DNA of 64,000 bases from JADJWR01 sp963847675 (lineage in GTDB: Bacteria > Pseudomonadota > Gammaproteobacteria > Burkholderiales > Burkholderiaceae_F), in NCBI GenBank assembly GCA_963847675.1, contig CAWKAP010000006.1, positions 62,001 through 126,000 on the forward strand. Reading direction: 5' to 3'. The translations under genes were made by a program, and so were the position numbers. Below the pieces are notes generated by a model. The model was not told the origin of the DNA. It ran no database searches and worked only from the letters and a program-made list of their open reading frames with translations. Positions 36,766 to 45,447 of the stretch are shown piece after piece (position 1 is the first letter of the stretch; each line of letters opens with the position of its first letter).

Positions 36766-38786
36766 ATCATCGCCGCCAGTCGAACCGCCTGCTCGATCGC
36801 CCGCGCCGCGTCGAGTTCGGCGGCGACGTCGGCGCCGCCGATCAGCCGCGGCTCGATGCCGCGAGACGCGAGGTCGTCGAGAAGCGACCGATCGCTGTCC
36901 TGTCCGGCGCAGATCACCACGTTGTCGACCGGCAGCACCCTGGCCTCGCCGTCGACGACGTAGTGCAGACCGGCATCGTCGATCGCGGTGTACCGCGCGC
37001 CGGACGTCATCTCGACGCCGGCCTTGTGCAGCCGCGCCTTGAGGATCCAGCCGGTGGTCTTGCCCAGCCCGGCACCCAGCCTGTCGCGCTTGCGCTGGAA
37101 CATGTGCACGCGGCGCGGCGCCGGCCGGGCCGACGGCGTTCGGTCGCCGTCGAGGCCGCCGTTGCGCGCCGACGGATCGACGTTCCACGCGGACAGGAAT
37201 TTCTCCGGCGAACGTGATTCCTCGGCGTCGCCGAGCAGGTACTCGGCAACGTCGAAGCCGATGCCGCCGGCACCGATGATCGCCACCCGCCGGCCGACGC
37301 TGGCTCTGCCCGACAGCACGTCGACGTACGACACGACCTTCGGATCGTCGATCCCCGGCAGTTCGGGCACGCGCGGCGTCACGCCGGTGGCGAGGACGAC
37401 CTCGTCGAAGCCTTCCGCGACGACCTCATCGGCCCCAATCCGCCGGCCGAGCCTCAGCTGCACGCCGAGCCGCTGCAGCCGCACGCGGAAATAGCGCAGC
37501 AGTTCGTCGAACTCGCTCTTGCCGGGCACGACACGGGCCAGGTTCAGCTGGCCGCCGATCGCATCGGCGGCCTCGAACAACGTCACCGAGTGGCCGCGCC
37601 CGGCGGCCTCGATGGCGAAAGCCATGCCGGCCGGACCGGCGCCGACGACGGCGACGCGCTTGTGCGTGCCTGCCGGTGCGTCGCTGAACTCGATCTCGTG
37701 CCCGGCACGCGGGTTGACCAGGCAGCTGGCCGAACGCTCGGTGAAGATCAGATCGAGGCAGCTCTGGTTGCACGCGATGCAGGGGGCGATCTCGTCGGCG
37801 CGGCCCTCGCGCGCCTTCCGGGCGAACTCCGGATCGGCAAGCAGCGGTCGCGCCATCGACACGAGGTCGGCGGTGCCGTCGGCCAGCAACGCGTCGGCCA
37901 GATCCGGCGTATTGATGCGGTTCGAAGCGATCACCGGGATCGACACCGCGTCCTTGACCCGCCGCACCGCGAAAGACCACGCCGCGCGCGGCACGCTGGC
38001 GGCGATCGTCGGCACCGGCGCTTCGTGCCAGCCGATGCCGGTGTTCAGGATGTTGGCGCCGGCGTCCTGGATGCGACGCGCGAGTCGGGCCGTGTCATCC
38101 GCCGACGTGCCGCCCTCGACCAGGTCGATCGACGAGATGCGGTAGACGAGCAGGAAGTCGTCGCCGCAGGCCCGCCGCACGGCCTGCACGACTTCCACCG
38201 CAAGACGGCAGCGGTTGTCGATCGAACCGCCGTACTCGTCTTCGCGCCGGTTGGTCACCGGCGCGGTGAACTCGTTGATCAGGTAGCCCTCCGAGCCCAT
38301 GATCTCGACGCCGTCGTAGCCCGCCTCGCGCGCGAGCCGGGCGGTGCGCGCGAAGTCTTCGACGGTGCGCCGGATGTCGTCGGTCGACAGCGCGCGCGGC
38401 GTGTAGCGATTGATGCGCGAGCGGATCGCCGACGGGGCGACGCATTCCGGCAGCTTTGCGTAGCGACCGGTGTGCAGGATCTGCAGCGCGATGTGCCCCC
38501 CTTCGCGGTGGACCGCGGCGCAGATCGCGCGGTGCTCGTCGAGTTGAGACTCGTCGCACAGCAGCGGCCCGTCCGCGTCGATGCGCCCTTCGAGGTTGGG
38601 CGCGAAGCCGCCGGTGAGGATCAGCCCGGTCTCGCCGCGGGCGCGCGCCGCGTAGAACGCGACCAGGCGCTCGACGGGCCGATCGAGCGTCTCCAGCCGC
38701 GTGTGCATCGCGCCCATCACGATGCGGTTGCGCAGCCGCAGGAAGCCGAGTTCGAGCGGAGCCAGCAGGTGCGGATAGCGGTTCAT
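36762..38786 (-). CDS. fadH: 2,4-dienoyl-CoA reductase-like flavoenzyme (FadH / old yellow enzyme family)
   Basis: A 674-residue protein matching E. coli FadH in length and order: an FMN TIM barrel (PLELGFLRLRNRIVMGAMHT, and HTGRYAK), a [4Fe-4S] site (CIACNQSCLDLIF with the later SCLVNPRAGHE), and an FAD/NADPH module (VAVVGAGPAGMAFAIEAAGRG, then VVICAGQDSDR). It would reduce 2,4-dienoyl-CoA thioesters. Near the ring-reduction genes it may act on unsaturated ring-derived or side-chain acyl-CoAs, which is inference. It is the last gene of the kor-padB operon, 79 bp after padB. The frame is intact. Confidence 0.85.
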   Translation of the reverse strand: MNRYPHLLAPLELGFLRLRNRIVMGAMHTRLETLDRPVERLVAFYAARARGETGLILTGGFAPNLEGRIDADGPLLCDESQLDEHRAICAAVHREGGHIALQILHTGRYAKLPECVAPSAIRSRINRYTPRALSTDDIRRTVEDFARTARLAREAGYDGVEIMGSEGYLINEFTAPVTNRREDEYGGSIDNRCRLAVEVVQAVRRACGDDFLLVYRISSIDLVEGGTSADDTARLARRIQDAGANILNTGIGWHEAPVPTIAASVPRAAWSFAVRRVKDAVSIPVIASNRINTPDLADALLADGTADLVSMARPLLADPEFARKAREGRADEIAPCIACNQSCLDLIFTERSASCLVNPRAGHEIEFSDAPAGTHKRVAVVGAGPAGMAFAIEAAGRGHSVTLFEAADAIGGQLNLARVVPGKSEFDELLRYFRVRLQRLGVQLRLGRRIGADEVVAEGFDEVVLATGVTPRVPELPGIDDPKVVSYVDVLSGRASVGRRVAIIGAGGIGFDVAEYLLGDAEESRSPEKFLSAWNVDPSARNGGLDGDRTPSARPAPRRVHMFQRKRDRLGAGLGKTTGWILKARLHKAGVEMTSGARYTAIDDAGLHYVVDGEARVLPVDNVVICAGQDSDRSLLDDLASRGIEPRLIGGADVAAELDAARAIEQAVRLAAMI

Positions 38787-38825
38787 GGCGTCAATTCGCG
38801 ATCACGCAGGCGGCGTTCCTTTGCG

Positions 38826-38851
38826 CCCCCTCTCCCGCAAGGGGAGAGGGG
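38826..38851. repeat. Palindromic repeat between padB and fadH
   Basis: The sequence CCCTCTCCCGCAAGGGGAGAGGGG forms a strong hairpin in the 79-bp gap after padB. The unit also occurs at 5673-5697 and 34008-34034. It could act as a REP-like element or shield the upstream mRNA. Confidence 0.6.
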
Positions 38852-38865
38852 AGGAAGAGACTGCC

Positions 38866-41613
38866 TCAGGCGCCCGCCACGCGCCGCACTGCGACCCGCA
38901 CGACATCGGCGCCGGAGCCGGTCGCATCGGTGAGTTCCAGCGACATCGGCGCGATCGTGTTCAGGCTCGGCGCCTTCATGTCCTTCGCATACGGCGTGGC
39001 CCAGTGGTCGAACTGGCCGATGATGAGGAGCGTCTTCGGATGGATGCCCTGCGCCGGCACCGCGCGGCCCTGCGTGGTGCCGATCACCGATTTCACCTCG
39101 ATGAGGTCGCCTTCGTCGATGCCCAGTTCGTCGGCGGTGCGCTTGTTGATCACCACGCCGCGATGGCCGCGCAGGTTGCCTGCGACCTCGTCCATCAGCT
39201 GGATCGCCGCGTTGCCGCCGGAGTGGTACTGCATGCTCTTGGTGGTCAGCAGCCAGAACGGAAAGTCCTCCGGCTTGTGGCCGCGGCGAACCAGATCCTT
39301 CTCCCAGATTCCCGGGAAGTCGTGCCATACCGGCAGCGGCTGGTATTCCTCGAGCTGGCGGTCCCACCACTTGACGCCGGTCTCGTGCAGCCGGTTGCCG
39401 AGTTCGCGCCCGGCGCGCATCAGCCGCTCCTGGTACGGCAGCTCGAAGCGCATGCCCTGGCTCCTGAGCGTCGGATACAGGTACCAGCCGGCCTGCTCGT
39501 ACGGCCGCGCCATCAGCCCGTGTTCCTTGAACCACGCCAGGTCGTGCACTTCGTCGCCGTTGCTCAGCTCGTGGCTGGCGGCGCGGCACACCGCATCCCA
39601 GATCTCGTCGACCGAGTGCACCTGCGCCGGATCGAGGGCGAAGTCGCGCCTGTCGTTCCTCAGCGGCACGCCGCAGACACCGCGGTTGATCGCTTCGTTG
39701 TAGCCCTCGAGGAGCCCGGTGCGGCGCGCCAGCTCGGTGGAAATCCAGGTGAAGTCCTTCGTATCGCCGCGCGGCGCTACCGCAGGCTGGCGCAGCACCC
39801 AGCCCTGGTGCCGCCAGAACTGCTCGACGAACTTGGTCTTGCCCATCTTGATCAGCTGCGTCGACTCGAGGTCGGTCGCCTCCGGCAGCACGATGTCGGC
39901 CATGTGGTTGGTCTCATCCGGCGTGTAGGCGATGCAGACCGTGTACGGGAAGTTGGCCATCATCGCGGCCACCGCCCGCGTGTCCCAGAACGAGATCGCC
40001 GGATTGGTGCGATAGGCGATCCACACGTCCGGCTTGCTGGTCTCGGGCCAGGCCTCGGGAGAGCGGTCGCTGAACATCCACGCCAGGTGCGTCGGGCCGA
40101 GCGCTTCGCTCCACGCGCCGGAATTGCCCGACAGCGGCACCAGCGTGCGGTGCGCGTTGCGCCCGGTCGGCTTGCGGATCCACGTGTCCTTCCCGGTCGG
40201 GTTCATGTTGGTGCTCATGAAACCATCGACGCCGGGCTTCACGCTCTTGTGCCGGTTGTCGTGCGGCTTGTTCAGGCGCACCGTCGTGCCGAGCGTGCCC
40301 CCGGGCACCTCGAGCGCGCCGACCAGCGCCGCCAGCATGGTGCGCGACCATACGGCTTCGAACGCGCCCCAGCCGTTGTTCACCGTCTTGCCGAGCGTGA
40401 CCGCCACCGGGCGGAACGGCAGGACCTGCCCGTCGACCTCGATCGTCTCGCCGATGCAGGCGTTGTCGAGATATTCGGCGGCCAGGCGGCGGATCGTCGC
40501 CGCCGGCACCTCGCAGATCGGCGCCGCCCATTCCGGCGCGTACTGGTGCATGTGCGCGACGAGTTTCGTGAATGCGGTGTCGGCCTCGACGTTCTCGTGC
40601 GTCCACCGCTCGCCGTCGACACCGAGTTCCGCCGCTCGCGCCACCGTCACGCGGCCCTCGAGCAGCGGCTCGACTCCCGGCGTGTCGAACGGCACTGCAG
40701 CGCCGGCGCGCGCGTCCCACAGCAACGGCTTGCCGCTGTCGGGTTCGCGCAGGTAGAAGCCGTTGGGCCCGACGAGGTAGGGCGAGGAGGTCATGTCGCG
40801 CAGGAACGGCAGGTCGAGCCGCTCGCGGGGCTGCTCGTGCAGCATCACGTGGATGATCGCGAACATGCACGCCGCGTCGGTCTTGGGCCTGATCGGGATC
40901 CACTGCGCCGACGTGCCGGCGGTCACCGAGAGGTGCGGTTCGATCTGGATGCGCTTCGCGCCGCGCACGCGGGCGTCGGCGTGGCGCGTGACCGCGCACG
41001 GGCCGCCGGTCACCTCGTTGTTGTTGCCGAACGAGAGATTGAAGCGGGTGTACGTCATGTCGGCCGACACGGTGAACGCGCGGTGCCAGAACTCCCCGAA
41101 CAGGTGCTCGGAGTGCACGCACTTGACGCCCTGTCCGGAGCCGAAGCTCGAGTCGACCGGCCCCCACGCGGCGAGAAACGCGGGGAAACTGCCCATGTAG
41201 TTGGCCGGCGTGCCGCCGTGGCCGAAGGTCGCCGCAACGCGCGGAAAGCCCTGCTCGTCGATCAGGCCGCGGCTGCGGATTTCGGCGAGCTTCGCGGCGA
41301 CCGTGTCGAGCGCCTCGTCCCACGAAATCGGCACCCAGCCCGGATCCTCGTCGATCCCCTTCTTCGGGTTGGTGCGCTTCATCGGCGACAGGATCCGCGC
41401 CGGGTGGTAGGTCTTCTGCACCAGCCCGTAGGCCTTCACGCAGGGCCGGCCGTCGGCCGGGTGGATGCCGATGCCGTCGAAGTTCGGTCCGATGCCGGTG
41501 ACCACGCCGTCGGTCACCTTGACGGTCAGCAGGTCGGGGCCGGCCACGCAGTTGTAGCAGTAGGTCGGCAACTCGCGCGTTGCAGGTTGGCGTTCGCTCA
41601 GTGCACTGCCCAT
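38866..41613 (-). CDS. padB: Molybdopterin bis-MGD oxidoreductase, probable phenylacetyl-CoA:acceptor oxidoreductase catalytic subunit
   Basis: A 915-residue DMSO-reductase-family enzyme (about 100 kDa). Conserved parts include WVPISWDEALDTVAAKLAEI, RFNLSFGNNNEVTGGP, IRPKTDAACMFAIIHVMLHE, PDVWIAYRTNPAISFWD and the C-terminal cofactor fold with VVINKRTADELGIDEGDLIEV. The N-terminal iron-sulfur motif is unusual: Cys19, Cys22 and Cys58 are present, but the usual third Cys is absent and Asp27 lies nearby. No Tat signal is seen, so the enzyme is probably cytoplasmic. The PadB assignment rests on padC/padD-like genes at 22.8-24.4 kb and the pad operon at 28.6-35.6 kb. Confidence 0.72.
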   Translation of the reverse strand: MGSALSERQPATRELPTYCYNCVAGPDLLTVKVTDGVVTGIGPNFDGIGIHPADGRPCVKAYGLVQKTYHPARILSPMKRTNPKKGIDEDPGWVPISWDEALDTVAAKLAEIRSRGLIDEQGFPRVAATFGHGGTPANYMGSFPAFLAAWGPVDSSFGSGQGVKCVHSEHLFGEFWHRAFTVSADMTYTRFNLSFGNNNEVTGGPCAVTRHADARVRGAKRIQIEPHLSVTAGTSAQWIPIRPKTDAACMFAIIHVMLHEQPRERLDLPFLRDMTSSPYLVGPNGFYLREPDSGKPLLWDARAGAAVPFDTPGVEPLLEGRVTVARAAELGVDGERWTHENVEADTAFTKLVAHMHQYAPEWAAPICEVPAATIRRLAAEYLDNACIGETIEVDGQVLPFRPVAVTLGKTVNNGWGAFEAVWSRTMLAALVGALEVPGGTLGTTVRLNKPHDNRHKSVKPGVDGFMSTNMNPTGKDTWIRKPTGRNAHRTLVPLSGNSGAWSEALGPTHLAWMFSDRSPEAWPETSKPDVWIAYRTNPAISFWDTRAVAAMMANFPYTVCIAYTPDETNHMADIVLPEATDLESTQLIKMGKTKFVEQFWRHQGWVLRQPAVAPRGDTKDFTWISTELARRTGLLEGYNEAINRGVCGVPLRNDRRDFALDPAQVHSVDEIWDAVCRAASHELSNGDEVHDLAWFKEHGLMARPYEQAGWYLYPTLRSQGMRFELPYQERLMRAGRELGNRLHETGVKWWDRQLEEYQPLPVWHDFPGIWEKDLVRRGHKPEDFPFWLLTTKSMQYHSGGNAAIQLMDEVAGNLRGHRGVVINKRTADELGIDEGDLIEVKSVIGTTQGRAVPAQGIHPKTLLIIGQFDHWATPYAKDMKAPSLNTIAPMSLELTDATGSGADVVRVAVRRVAGA

Positions 41614-41652
41614 GGCGCACCTCGATTCAGGTGACGAATGCGGCCGCCGCCT

Positions 41653-42051
41653 TCAGGCGGCGGGAACGACTGCAGTCGCTTCGAGCTCGATCACCGCCGG
41701 GTGGTCGAGCAGGTCGGCGACGAAGATCATGCTCATTGCCGGAAAGTGGCGGCCCATGCGCCGGCGCCAGACTTCGCCGAGCGCGGACCGCGCCGCCACG
41801 TAGCCGGGCTTGTCGCAGCAGTAGGCGGTGATCCGGCAGACGTGCCCGGGACGGCCGCCGGCCTGCGCGAGCACCTCGAGCACGTTGGCCAGCGCCTGGT
41901 CGAACTGCGACACGAAGTCGGTGCGCGTGAACTTCTGCTGCGCGTCCCACCCGACCTGTCCCGCGATGAAGACGATGCGGCCGGCATCGACGGCGATGCC
42001 GTTGGCGTAGCCGATCGGCTGCGCCCAGCCCGCGGGCTGCAGCGTTTGCAT
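41653..42051 (-). CDS. RidA/YjgF-family protein
   Basis: A 132-residue RidA-family protein. Family features are GRIVFIAGQVGWD, the FDQALANVLEVLAQAGG helix and the late RSALGEVW...HFPAMSMIFVADL...VIELEATAVV stretch, which contains the usual Glu but not the canonical R-x-x-V arginine pattern. RidA proteins remove reactive enamine/imine intermediates, and divergent members hydrolyse other small products. It lies 8 bp after the ferritin-like gene and 39 bp before padB, so it belongs to the kor operon. Its exact role is unknown. Confidence 0.8.
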   Translation of the reverse strand: MQTLQPAGWAQPIGYANGIAVDAGRIVFIAGQVGWDAQQKFTRTDFVSQFDQALANVLEVLAQAGGRPGHVCRITAYCCDKPGYVAARSALGEVWRRRMGRHFPAMSMIFVADLLDHPAVIELEATAVVPAA

Positions 42052-42059
42052 CGATCCCT

Positions 42060-42575
42060 TCAGTCGTCCATGCGCGGCGGATCGGGGTCCTCGGCCCAGT
42101 CCTTTTCAGGCTTCGGCACCTTGGCCATCCATGCCCGCACCAGTTCGACGTGTTCGCGCTCCTCTTCCTGCAGTTCGAGCGCGGCCTTGCGCACCGATTC
42201 GTCGGTGGTGTTCTTGGCCAGCGTGGCGAAGAAGCGCTCGGCGCGCTGCTCGGCCGCCAGGGCGAGCTGCAGCGCATGCCACGGCCGCATCAGGTAGTGC
42301 ACCTCGTCGATCGGCACCGACTCCGCGGCCTCGAAGCCTTCCCACGACGGCGCCACCGCACCGGCCGGCGGCTCCTTCCACCCCATCTGCTCCATGATCT
42401 GGGTGCCGTGCTTGCCCTCGATCACCGCCATCTTGCGGAACAGCTCGGCGACCTCGCGGTTGTTGTGCACGTCCATCGCGTCGGCGAGGTCCGAGTAGCG
42501 CTGTGCCGCCTCGACCTCCATCGCATACGCCTGGGTCATGAATTCCTCGATCGTCTTCGGCGCCTTCGCGTTCAT
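42060..42575 (-). CDS. Ferritin-like di-iron protein (rubrerythrin family)
   Basis: A 171-residue four-helix protein with paired di-iron motifs. The first half has YAMEVEAAQRYSDLAD and, about 33 residues later, IEGKHG. The second half has AAEQRAERFF and EEEREHVEL, giving two E...E-x-x-H pairs. No rubredoxin domain is present. Its ATG overlaps the korB stop (4 bp), so it is made with the oxygen-sensitive 2-oxoacid:ferredoxin oxidoreductase. It may detoxify peroxide or oxygen, or store iron; this is inference from the family and position. Confidence 0.8.
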   Translation of the reverse strand: MNAKAPKTIEEFMTQAYAMEVEAAQRYSDLADAMDVHNNREVAELFRKMAVIEGKHGTQIMEQMGWKEPPAGAVAPSWEGFEAAESVPIDEVHYLMRPWHALQLALAAEQRAERFFATLAKNTTDESVRKAALELQEEEREHVELVRAWMAKVPKPEKDWAEDPDPPRMDD

Positions 42576-43408
42576 ACACGGAACTCCATTTCAAGGTCGG
42601 TCACGGTCCTGGCAGCGCTGCCGTCGTTCAGCACGTAGGGCGGACGACCGCCCGCATACAGCACGCCGATGTTGAGTCCGTCGTCGGTCATCACCCGTCG
42701 CGCGGCGACTGCCGGATCGTCGGTGGCTTCCACCGGCGACGGGCGCACAAGCGATTTCCATTCCTTCTGCTCGGGACGGAAGGTGACGCAGGGGCTGAGG
42801 ATCTCGACGAACGAGAAGCCCGGATGCTGGATCGCCTTCGCGATCATCGACGCCGTGCCGTTCGGATCGCCGGCAAAGGCGCGGCCGACGAAGTTGGCAC
42901 CCGCGGCGAGCGCGATCACCAGCGGATGGAAGACGCGGATCTCGGTGCCGCCCGGCGCCAGCTTCGAGTCCCAGTCGGGCTCGGTGGTCGGCGACGGCTG
43001 GCCCTTGGTCATGCCGTAGACGTGGTTGTCCATCACGATGTAGGTGAGGTCGACGTTGCGCCGGCAGGCGTGCAGGAAGTGGTTGCCGCCGATCGAGTAG
43101 CCGTCGCCGTCGCCGCCGGTGACCAGCACGGTCAGGTCGGGCCGTGCGACCTTCAGTCCGGTGGCGGCAGCGAGCGCACGCCCGTGCACGCCGTGGAAGC
43201 CGTAGCAGCTCGTGTAGGCCGGGATGCGCGACGAGCAGCCGATGCCGGAAACCACGCCGACCTCGTGCGGCGGCTTGCCGATCATCGCCAGCGCCTTGGT
43301 GATCGAGCTGAGCACCGAATAGTCGCCGCAGCCCGGGCACCAGATCGGCTTGACCGCCGACTTGAAGCTCGCTGCCGTCAGCTGTGCAGCCGTTGCGATG
43401 TCGTTCAT
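42572..43408 (-). CDS. korB: 2-oxoglutarate:ferredoxin oxidoreductase beta subunit
   Basis: The TPP-binding subunit (278 residues) of the enzyme that oxidises 2-oxoglutarate and supplies reduced ferredoxin for benzoyl-CoA reductase in Thauera-type organisms. PIWCPGCGDYSVLSSITKAL carries the cluster/TPP cysteines. The TPP motif VTGGDGDGYSIGGNHFLHACRRN ends in VMDNHVYGMTKGQPSPT. It overlaps korA (4 bp) upstream and the ferritin-like gene (4 bp) downstream. The frame is intact, whereas korA is broken by several indels. Confidence 0.9.
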   Translation of the reverse strand: MNDIATAAQLTAASFKSAVKPIWCPGCGDYSVLSSITKALAMIGKPPHEVGVVSGIGCSSRIPAYTSCYGFHGVHGRALAAATGLKVARPDLTVLVTGGDGDGYSIGGNHFLHACRRNVDLTYIVMDNHVYGMTKGQPSPTTEPDWDSKLAPGGTEIRVFHPLVIALAAGANFVGRAFAGDPNGTASMIAKAIQHPGFSFVEILSPCVTFRPEQKEWKSLVRPSPVEATDDPAVAARRVMTDDGLNIGVLYAGGRPPYVLNDGSAARTVTDLEMEFRV

Positions 43409-45167
43409 GCCGCTTTCCTCCAGTCCGCCAGTGCCTTGTGCACCTCGCCGGGCCGCAGCGGCAGCGGCCCAGGCCGGTGATAACTCGCCGGCTTCGCCGG
43501 CAGGTCGAAGTGGCCGCGCAGGTAGCGATAGAACTGCGCGCTGTGGTTCTGCTCGACGACCATCACGTGGCGGACACCTTCGAGCGCCTCGGTCAGCTTC
43601 TCCGGCTGCGCCGGCGCCAGCAGGCGCAGCGCGATCAGGCGCAGCTTGCGCCCTTCCGCGCGCGCGCGGGCGACCGCTTCGCGCACCGCCGCCGACGTCG
43701 AGCCGAAGGTGATCACCGCCGCGTCGCCGTCGCCTTCGATGTCGGCCCAGGCCTCGCCGTAGTCGTGCTGCAGCAGCTTGCGCTCGCGCTTGTCCAGCTG
43801 CAGCTGGTGGTCGCGCGACTTGCTGCTCGGCACCGCCGCCTCGGTGTGTTCCAGGCCGTCGGCCGTGTACGTGACGCCCGGCGTGCCGGGGATCGCCATC
43901 GGCGAGACGCCCGACTCGGTGTTGCGGTAGCGCTTGTAGTCCGCGGCGTTGGCCTCCGCCGTCGAGCCGCTCCGAGCGCAGCCCGCGTATCGGCGGGCGG
44001 ATCGATGATCGCGCGCGACTGGCCCAGGAACTGGTCCGACAGCACGATCGCCGGCGCCTGCAGCGCCTCGGCCAGATGCACCGCCCACTGGGTGGTGGTC
44101 GCGCAGTCGGCGATCGAGGTCGGCGCCAGCACCAGCCGCGGCGCGTCGCCGTGCAGGCCGCTGACGGCGAACGACAGGTCGCTCTGCTCGCTCTTGGCCG
44201 GAATGCCGGTCGACGGACCGCCGCGCATCACGTCGACGATCGACGATCGGCACTTCGGCGGCCACCGCGAGGCCGATGCCCTCGGTCATCAGCGCCAGCC
44301 CGGGACCGGCGGTAGCGGTCAGCGACGGCACGCCGCCGTACGAGGCGCCGATGATCATGTTGATCGACGCCAGTTCGTCCTCGGCCTGCAGCAGCGTGCC
44401 GCCGACCTTGGCCAGCGCCGGCGCCATCCATTCGAGCAGTTCGGTCGCCGGCGTGATCGGATACGCGGCGACGAAACGGACGCCGCCGCGGATCGCGCCG
44501 AAGCCGGCCGCTTCGTTGCCGGTGATCGACCAGCGCGTCTTCGCACCCGCTTCGTCGCGCGGCAACTGCGGCACCTCGATCGGCGGCGTGATGCCGCGCT
44601 CGGCCGCGTACCCCGCGGCCAGCGCGGCGAGGTTCGCGGCCAGCGCGGCCTCGCCCCGCTTCCAGTCGCTGCGGACTGCGGCTTCGAGCGCGTCCTGCGG
44701 CAATCCGGCCAGCGCGCCGGCGAAGCCCAGCGCGACCATGTTGACCCAGCTGCCCGGGATGCCCTTGGCCATCTTCTTCATCTGCAGCGGCACGTAGCGC
44801 GCACCGGTGCCCTTGAAGATGTCCGGCGGCTCGCCTTCGTCCGGGTCGCCGACGATGACGCTCGACGCGGTGAGCGGCATCTCGTCGGCGAAACGGTGCG
44901 TGTTGCTGCCAGTCGATCGCCAGCAGCAGGTCGAAGGCGTCATCGAGGGTGTCGACCGACTGGTCGCGCCAGTCGCACCAGCGCCGCCGCTTCACCGCCG
45001 CGGATCTGCGGGCCGCTCGTGCGCACCATCAGCCCGTACGCACCCGCCTTGGCCGCTGCCTCGAGCAGCAGCGTGCCCGCCGTCATCACGCCACTGCCGC
45101 CGCTGCCGGCCAGTGCCACGGCCACGCCGCGCGGCGCGGCCGCGGCTTTCGGTTTTCCGCTAGTCAA
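43405..45167 (-). CDS. korA: 2-oxoglutarate:ferredoxin oxidoreductase alpha subunit with fused gamma domain (five indels)
   Basis: KorA with an N-terminal gamma domain (ALAGSGGSGVMTAGTLLLEAA, then RTSGPQIRGGEAAALV) followed by the alpha domain (FVAAYPITPATELLEWMAPAL, ASYGGVPSLTATAGPGLALM and MVVEQNHSAQFYRYL). Five extra bases (near 43963, 43976, 44247, 44905 and 44973) break the frame, each at a codon boundary. Repair joins all pieces, for example GGEAAALVRLADQSVDTLDD and IDWQNTHRFADEM. The start codon is TTG at 45167, supported by GGAGGA 8 bases upstream. It is the first gene of the korA-korB-ferritin-RidA-padB-fadH operon. Confidence 0.88.
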
Positions 45168-45447
45168 TTGGCTGTCCTCCCTTGATCCCGCAGATACAAC
45201 CGCGCCTGACCCGGATCCGGTTTGACCCAGATCATTGAATCGGCAACGCGTTGTCGCAGGATTCGGCGCTGAACTGGTAATTCGGTACCGCTATGCCAGA
45301 ATAGCCCTGCTGCTCGCTGCGGGTCAACGCGGCGGGACTGATCTGGCGCAAAGGGAGGCAACTCGATGGACCACCGCCACGCTGACCGCATCAGCTGGCC
45401 TGCGACGGGGCGTTCATTGCCCTGCGCGCGGGCGGACGGGCACTGAG
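45168..45447. promoter_or_regulatory. Divergent control region between korA and the had-oah-dch-bcr operon
   Basis: A 280-bp gap between the two main anaerobic operons. It includes the korA ribosome-binding site (45175-45181), a moderately A+T-rich block (about 45225-45310) and no convincing ORF. Promoters for both directions and the binding site of an anaerobic or benzoyl-CoA-responsive regulator are expected here. I cannot define a -35/-10 pair with confidence. Confidence 0.45.

Noticed and set aside
38785..41634. A 949-codon plus-strand open frame
   Set aside because: It is a shadow of the molybdoenzyme gene on the minus strand, with Arg/Val/Ala-rich composition and no family features.
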